Shown here: positions 56,720-64,000 of the stretch, piece by piece
Layout: every line of letters starts with the position of its first letter
How positions within the stretch are numbered: the first letter of the stretch is position 1
Assembly (NCBI RefSeq): GCF_901709675.1
Contig: NC_051103.1
Location: 2,899,501-2,963,500, forward strand
DNA from: Syngnathus acus
Lineage: Eukaryota > Chordata > Actinopteri > Syngnathiformes > Syngnathidae
DNA: 64,000 bases
Reading direction: 5' to 3'
Notes under the pieces: model-generated
What the model was told of the DNA's origin: nothing
Seen by the model: only the letters and a program-made list of their open reading frames with translations
Database searches by the model: none
Program-made: the position numbers and the translations under genes

Positions 56720-59700
56720 AAAATAAACAACGACGAAATCAACAAAAGAGGTCATGAGCAAACGTACTGGCGCCATCTCCTGGTGTAAGGATGCACAACA
56801 AGGATGAACATTCTCCTTGAGTGGCTCTCAAACTTTACAAGTTTCACCTAAAACATATTCAACTCGCCGAGTACCACCATCATGACAATACTAAATTACA
56901 GTTGCATTCCATGCCCAAGTTGTCATCAAAAGCAATATTAATGTAATGTTCAAACTAGGAAGTGTAGACTGCTCTGTATCAAGCTGCGTCTATTTGAGGC
57001 TTCAAATATAAACAGAAACCCATAAAACTGTTTTGCTGAGCTTGTCTTGTTGCTTAAAATTACACAACACAAGTATGTGTTAGGTCGGACCATTAAAAAA
57101 ATAGTTTTGGTTCTGTGCACTTCTTCGTGTATGCACTAGATGTCGCTAGCACACAACGGGACACATTAACAAAAAACATTGTAAACTTTTTTTCTCCAGA
57201 GTTTGTCCCCATCTGGTTAAGGGTGAACTAGAGCTTCTCCCAACAGGTAGTAAAAACCAAGATACAGACACAAATAGTTGCATTTTTATGTTTAAGTTAT
57301 TAAACCAAATGAATCTGTTTCCACTACAAAATTTAAATGCATACATTGGACCCAGAAAAAGAGCAGTGGCGTGCATTTTGTTTTAAGAGGGACGCTAAGC
57401 GAGAAAGTCAGCAGGCCGCTAAGGGCAAACTCTTTACCTTTATCCATCTTTGAAGAAATGAGTATATGCTTAGTTATTCCCTCTCTGCCTGCTCAGCTAG
57501 GTTAGAAGAGTTTTGTGCATGAGGCCAGTTGCTGAAATCAGCAAAAATCTCAATATTTGTATACGACATCTGTCACTGCCTTCATTCAAATCTGGCACCG
57601 TTTTTTTTCTCTCCCAAATAACATCACCTCTGACCATAGCGCAGATTGTATCAACCATCCAATATGACTCACTGAAAGCCTTTTAGCGTTAAGAGCAGTT
57701 CTGGGGGAAAAAAAAAAAAAAGTACTTCACTGCTGAACAGATACCAGCTCCTGCAGGCACTACATGTGTTCGATTTCACCCTTTCAGCCCTCATTACCCC
57801 GACACCTTTGCAGAATAGGAAGAAAGGTTATTATTTGGATGGAAATGGCGCTGCGGTGGCTGCTGCGTGTTCACAAATTGGGATTATTACAGCAGCCTCT
57901 TAAGTAGCAATGAGGGGGATGAGTACATTTTTAGTCACCCTGAGCTGGGTCAAGCGACACCAGATGGAGGAGAATTTTGCACGAGAAATAAAGGTGAATG
58001 GGAAAACAAAATCTCTAAACAATAAAATATTTTCAAATGTGACAAGGAAATGTTTGTTGAATTTGAAGCGTATTCAGTATTAGATGAATAATTCAAGACA
58101 GATTGGAGGTTTGGAGGATGGCGTCAGTATGTGACAGGGGAGACATGTTGGCAGGCCCAAGTGGGCCGCCTGTGATGCATTATGGGGATGCTCGATCAGT
58201 TTGTACTACAAGTGTGTGTGTGTGTTGAACAAAAACTGCACTGGGACTCGCACGCATCGTTTTAGTTTCGGTGTCTCAAGAGCATCATTGTCAATAATGA
58301 GCATCATCATGTGAACACATAAAGCAACACACGGTAATTTCTATCAATCAAACTGACTGCTAAACACATTTAGAATCAAAAGGAGGAGAAACCAACCTCA
58401 AGATGGCTCCTAAGGAGATTTTCATCTTGAGCAGAGACTTCCCGGAGAGTCCGCTTAGCTGGTAGGAAGAGGTGCTCATATTAGATTCAAATATTCACAT
58501 TTCCCTGTTTAACATGAATTTTTAGCATACAGCACAAAATATGAAAGTAAAAAAGAAACATCAGTTTTGATTCACACTCAAGTTATTTACCGTCAGATTC
58601 AAAAAAAGGCTCGAGAAGGAAACATTCGAGGAATCTCTCGCTCTTGCTTTGACCCGTATCTCGCTCGATGGCGTACGAAAAAGAAGAGTTAAGGAGTGTG
58701 ACGTAAGGTCATGACAACACAGCAACGGCACGCATAAGGAAGCTTTCACCAACACGTATGAATAAACACAAGCTCTTGCACACTAAAATACCGCAATACA
58801 CACGTCTCCTTCTTAAAGCCAGATAGCTGTCAAATGCTTGATGCAGGAGGTCAAAGGCAAGGCAGGATTTCAAACACTCGAATTCCTTCATAATACCGCC
58901 TAATCCAAACACTAACAGAGCAGTTGGAAGTTCAATCTAATTGAGGATGGGATGAAAGCCAAGGATGTCCTGTGTGGGAACAGATATGTGGATTAATTAG
59001 CATTGTGATGCCAGCATATGTGTGTGTGTGTGTGTGTGTGTGTCGCACCTAGTTTGTGTTTGTGTACTTGGCAGTGTGCGTAAAAAGGGTAATTGTCTCT
59101 CTGCACTCGGCGTCTGCACCATCAGCGAACGTGTCATGAGAAGCATGTTTGATTGGATTTTTCCTCTTTAAATCGCTCGGCTTTTATTTTGGTGCTGGCT
59201 GGCTAATTACAAAAACAGATTAAAATGGAATTGTCAACATGTTACAGGCATGCAATGGTGGCCAAAAACACACAGAGGGATTTTTTTGGGAGACTCCCGT
59301 CCTGATCCTTACTTGAGAAGGAATATTATAATTATGACGAGTGAATTTCACCGCCGCTTAGCATCTGACACTTTAAGGTATCATTAGCTTGCATCTCCTG
59401 TGATAATGGTACATTCAGTTTATTGCTCGGCGTAATGGCCCCATTAGCGACTGGACGGCCGTCGAGAAGATGTGCCGAGCTAATGTTGACTGACGGAATA
59501 TTCGCAATCAAGTGAAATATTTGCCAATAGCTTTTTCACTTGGCAGCCGCATCAAATCCCGGGACCAGTTGACCCCACCAAATCCCCGAATCATCAAAAC
59601 ATGCCACTTAAGTGTTAATCCCCCCCATCCAGCTGGCTGCTAGCCCCAGAGGGCAGGGCACAGAAATGGATGTGGACCGTCACCGGTTATCTGCTGCCCA

Positions 59701-62507
59701 GATGGCTCACTCTGTCACCAGGCTTGGTGCCACCAGGCTGATCATTTGGATGTACAACTTGCATTCATAACACCTGCATTTTTTTTTTTTTTGGAGTATT
59801 TTGTCTGGACTCCCAGTGCATCTGTTCGTATCCGACTTTGCATCTGTCTAGAAAAGTGACAAAATAACTGACTGTCACATTTATCACCATTTACTGAAGA
59901 GAATTGACACAGTGATGCTTTTGGAGCTATTGTGCATTTTGAAAAGGCCACAGACAAAGTGTCACGTGAATTCGAAAACCAGAACTGAAAGTGACAATGT
60001 TGTACGTACCTGAATAGTAAAGTGAGACATCTTTCTAAAGGCCAATAAACAGTGACAATCCTGTTTGGAAAAAAAAATACTCAGCATGGGTTAAAACAGT
60101 TTTTTTCTGAGCTGCAAGTGTAAGGCATGTACCGATGCACTGTCAATGGATTATTTATTGAACCATGAAAACATGGTACGATTATCCAGGAAGAAACGAC
60201 TTTTCCAAAAACGTGTCTCATTCACTGAATTTCAGGGACAGGGAGTCTCCACGCTTTGCTTTCTCCACACATAGATATGAAGTTATAAATCCAATTGAGT
60301 ATAATTGATTTTACAGTGCATTTGCATATAAATATATAAAATGATAATTTGCAGGTGCAATCACATTTAAATCAACATTTATTATAAAAATATCACCAAT
60401 CAGGTCACAGCGGTCTTTCATTACAATTAGACGTTTCAATTGTGTGACACCCACTACGACACCGGGTGAAGCTATTAATGTGCTTGGCTAATAGGAAAGC
60501 ATAAAAAAAAAAAAAAGTAAGGTTCATTCTCAGGCAGAAAAAAGGAGACAGACGGTCTTCCTCCCATCATGCTTATTGGCCATTCCTCCCCTTTTTCACC
60601 CACCCATCACCTGCTGACATTTTTGGAAGAGAAGAGACAGAAACTGTCAGTGTGAAATGAGGTCAGTGATAGCGATGCTGATGGAAAATCACCTATGAAA
60701 CCAAGGAGACAGTGGATGGACCCATTTTCTGGCAGTTTCACCAAGACACACAGATGTGTGGCTAAAAGGTTACCGTGACAACAATCTCAGCACGTCTGGG
60801 TGATTGTGTGAGTCTTTGTGCGTGGAATAGAACTGAAACATTCGCACATTGGTTACGGCATATTCATATAGGTGGAATGCAACGCAGCAAGATGGCTTCA
60901 AGTGTTCCGAAACCTGCATTTGAGCCCAGGCTCTTTAAATTAGACTTTTAATAACATGATCACACTTAATGTTGTTTTGCCCAAACACTTCAAATAAAAG
61001 CCAAGAGATGAGTCTTGCGAGATACATGCAGAAAATCCTATCATAGGGATACAAAAACAACAGATCTGACTCTGTTTTCATTCTCAAGCCCTAAAAATAA
61101 GAAATTGCATTGTAATCCTCAACACAGAAAAACAAATTAACTCCGGAGGGATTATTTGCTCAGTGTGAGAAAAAGACATGAAAGATTAGTACAGATCAGT
61201 GCGACACAAATAAACTATTATAAATTCCTAACAGTGATTTCATAGGAAGAAAAAGTTTTTTTTGTGTAATAGATAAAATAATAATCATAAAAAAAAAAAT
61301 TAAAGCTTACCAAATCGTTCCTGCTAGTTGCAGGAGCACAGTTCATCCATTAATGATAAATTCTTAACGTTAAAATCACAAGTTATCACAATAATGGGGG
61401 AAAAAAGCAACAATGGTTCATCATCATCATCATTATCATCTCAATGCTGCTCATAAGCCCTAAGGGACAGATCCATTTCTTTGGTAGTTCAGCCCAATCA
61501 CATTTGTCGACATTAACGTGCTACTTCGAACTGCTCTCAATTCTACCAGACATCAAGAGCTATGCTGCAAACGTGTGTGACTCGTAGCTGCGCTTCACAT
61601 TGCCAAAAAAAATTGTACAATGCCATGACACAAAAAGCACCAGTATTTAGCGCCACTTAATGACAATCCAATTTCTTGGTCTAATGTGGCACATTTTGTA
61701 GTCAGTGACTCCTCGATGGGGAATTCACAATATAGTGGAAGCTGAAATTTCAAATATCCCACCGGTTGTACCATTTGCAAAGAAAACAGGCCTTTAGAGT
61801 TGTATAAAAATGCAAGCACTACAACTGTCTCCAAGTGAGTTGGCAACATATTCACGTTTTGCATTTCAGAGAATGTCCCCTACTATGTAAGCTCTATTAA
61901 TAGTTGTTCCCACAGAGCAAAGAGAATATTTGCCTCTGAATATTACATGAGATGTTGGTATGTGTTGCTGCTGTATGTATATTAGAGTTGCAATTGTTAT
62001 CAGATTTGCTCATTTCATTCAATTGGAGTGGATACGATCAAAATGTAGATATCATTTAGCGTTTTAAAGTAGAAAAAATTATTTACAAGAATATGTCATG
62101 CCCCGACTAGTCTAAAAACGCCATTTTGAATAATTTTGTGATAGTGGACTATGAGTTAAACAAAAAAATTCACGTTTTTATCCATCTCAGTGGGCGGCCA
62201 TTTTGCCACTTGCTGTCAACTGAAAATGACATCACAGTGGCCAGGTCACAACCAATCACGGCTCAGCTGTAGAAAATGGCAAGCCGTGATTGGTTGCCAT
62301 TCTCAGGTAACATCTTCTTTAGTGGGTGAATCGTAATGGTAAAGTTAATTTTTATAATAGTGACTGTGAAATTATTATTAAAACATTTTATTCTAAATTC
62401 AGGCAAATCTAATATTGACCTGAATTTGAAATACGTTCGACTTGTAACGGAATAAAAATATGTTGATACTGTAAGACCTCGGGGCATAAAAAATGAATGT
62501 TTGCACA
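56720..62507. other. Gene-free interval between ercc4 and cpped1
   Basis: No exon with family similarity was found on either strand. It contains (TG)n at about 59019-59043, scattered A/T homopolymers and one short frame near 58404 (MAPKEIFILSRDF...) with no recognised family. Parts (57770-57990, 59080-59700 and 60540-60800) are compositionally complex with TAATTA-type homeodomain motifs and could be conserved non-coding elements. That cannot be judged from one genome. Confidence 0.4.
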
Positions 62508-62553
62508 TTTATTTGGAAAAAATAAAATTAGAATGAAACGCCTTGGTAGACCA

Positions 62554-62780
62554 TCATGCCTGCAGGAGCTTCTTGAGGTCCTCGTCCATCCCTCCTGTTT
62601 GCAAGCGCTCCAGACTGTGGTATCGGTGGACCACGCGGTCGGCCGTCACTACCACCACCCTGACGCCGTGCGGGTCCTCGCCCAGTTGGCAGCCGATGGC
62701 GGAACTCACGACCATGTCGAGGCCGTCGTGGCAACCGCCTGCATTCCGGTGATAGTGGCCAGAGAAGACTGCCTTCACCC
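62554..62780 (-). CDS. cpped1: CPPED1 terminal exon (partial gene)
   Basis: Last exon of a calcineurin-like (metallo)phosphoesterase whose earlier exons lie beyond the right edge. The acceptor CGCTGCAG precedes 62780. The frame reads [16 protein letters not shown], then [20 protein letters not shown], and ends LKKLLQA with TGA at 62554-62556. The GHYHRN motif supplies the C-terminal metal-binding histidines of the fold (GHxH). CPPED1 is a Ser/Thr phosphatase reported to act on AKT1. Human CPPED1 is near ERCC4 and MRTFB on 16p13.12, supporting the call. An AATAAA on the minus strand at about 62508-62513 is a plausible poly(A) signal. Confidence 0.92.
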
Positions 62781-64000
62781 CTGCAGCGAAGTGCAAATGG
62801 GTATGATAAACCTTCTCTCTTTTTTAAATCATTTTCACATCCGCAGAGAACTATGACTAAGATAGGCTTCTATGATTTTTACAGAGCTATTTGATTCACA
62901 CCATGTCCGACCTTGATGTCCTTCAGCCATCCCAAATGACAATGGAAAAAAAAAATATTAACACTTGAAAGCAAAAATGACCTAAATAAGCCAACATTGG
63001 GTGACACTGTGCAGAATAGTTGATTTAAAAGTATGCTTAAAACGACACCCTGCTGTTTATTTTTTTGGGGGGGTTAGTGATGTTTTCTCAAAAGCTCACA
63101 ATTAAAAAAATCTCCTAAGACAAAGTAATGGTATGGACAAAAACGTGGGAGGAAAAGAAAGTTATAATGAAAGATCTCTCAGCTTTCCATTTAAATATTC
63201 TAACAAAGCAGGAACATGCATTAGGGAGTCGGGATTTTCAATTTATTTTCAATTACAAACTACATTCTCATCAGAGCGGCGCAGGTTGACTTTGCCCTGC
63301 GGCGGTGGCGCCGTGTCACTGTGGCGTAATCATTGGCCATGCGAAAATTCTTGTTTATCTGTATAATTCCGCTCCGGTGTTTTACAAGTATAAAGTCGTA
63401 CATTTTAATTGAAATCAAGGTAGTGCAGTCATTTTCATTTCAATCATTGAGTGCTCTGAAATTTGCAGGGGGAAAAAAACTACATAGGCTGCTTTAATTC
63501 CCGGCAGAATTGAAAGCTTCACAACGGGTGGCCTTGGATTCTTTGCAATAGGTTTCCGTTGTTAATGACAGCTGCCCCCCCCCCCCCTTCTGGGAAAAAA
63601 ATAACCTTAATTTGACAAAGATCAAATATAAAACAAGTGATTTCACTTCTCCCCGCCATAAGAAGGCATACATCACACTCTGTGTATTGTTATCAAAGCG
63701 CCTTGCGGTGCAGTTGGTGTGGGTGGCCCTCTGGGATTTCAAACCTTTAAACGCTCCAGTCGCTGCTGTAGTCAGCCAAGCTACATCAAGGATGAAAATT
63801 TCTCTCATTTACTGACGATGAACCATAAATGCTGTGAAATACGCGCTATAAGACATTTCTTGCTATGATGCGTGCGAGTATGGAATATTTGGTCTTGCTG
63901 AGTGGCTAGCTAGCTACCCGAATGGAAAAAATGCACACGCTGGGTTGATAATTCCTGGTGTTGTCTGGCTCTCTGTGGAAATCCTGTTTACCTGTAAGCC
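62781..64000 (-). other. cpped1: cpped1 intron (runs off the window)
   Basis: No further coding exon was identified. A C-homopolymer lies near 63577-63588. Confidence 0.5.

Noticed and set aside
61595-62508. Short minus-strand frames (81-89 codons) near cpped1
   Set aside because: AT-rich random frames without splice context or similarity to CPPED1.

Overview
The window is nuclear DNA from a compact teleost (ray-finned fish) genome, probably a percomorph. The evidence is intron-rich vertebrate orthologues with mostly short GT-AG introns, long microsatellites, a Rex3-type LINE tail ending in (GATG)n, a CR1/L2-group LINE and a tRNA-derived SINE. I cannot name the species. Gene models were built by eye from splice sites and remembered orthologue sequence. 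The open frames of all complete models sum to a multiple of three, and boundaries may be off by 1-2 nt.

Left block (1-26.4 kb), equivalent to human 17q21.2: the last exon of znf385c (+), dnajc7 (+, 14 coding exons), acly (+, 27 constitutive coding exons plus two candidate cassette exons), nt5c3b (+, 10 exons) and fkbp10 (-, 10 exons, ending in HDEL). Roles differ: HSP70/HSP90 co-chaperone, cytosolic acetyl-CoA supply, m7GMP nucleotidase and ER collagen prolyl isomerase.

Middle block (26.4-39.2 kb) is an accessory island. A six-exon gene for a secreted or GPI-anchored protein with four Ig-like domains (29.4-31.9 kb) matches no family I recognise. It is bracketed by inverted copies of a roughly 280-bp repeat (26.66-27.60 kb on one side, 34.26-34.68 kb on the other), with a Rex3 insertion carrying a 13-bp target-site duplication. 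Downstream are a candidate spliced non-coding RNA ending at a clean AATAAA, a cluster of reverse CCAAT boxes and octamers, two long hairpin-forming inverted repeats, and a 154-157-bp tandem array with CRE palindromes.

Right block (39.2-64 kb), equivalent to human 16p13.12: mrtfb (-, 15 coding exons, long 3' UTR), ercc4/xpf (-, 11 exons), a gene-free 6-kb stretch, and the terminal exon of cpped1 (-). The junction of 17q21-type and 16p13-type gene blocks lies within the accessory island.

Strongest leads: the unassigned Ig-domain gene in its inverted-repeat frame; the CCAAT/octamer plus double-hairpin locus at 37.2-38.1 kb; two in-frame acly cassette exons at the site where mammals have one; and three GC-AG introns in fkbp10, mrtfb and ercc4.
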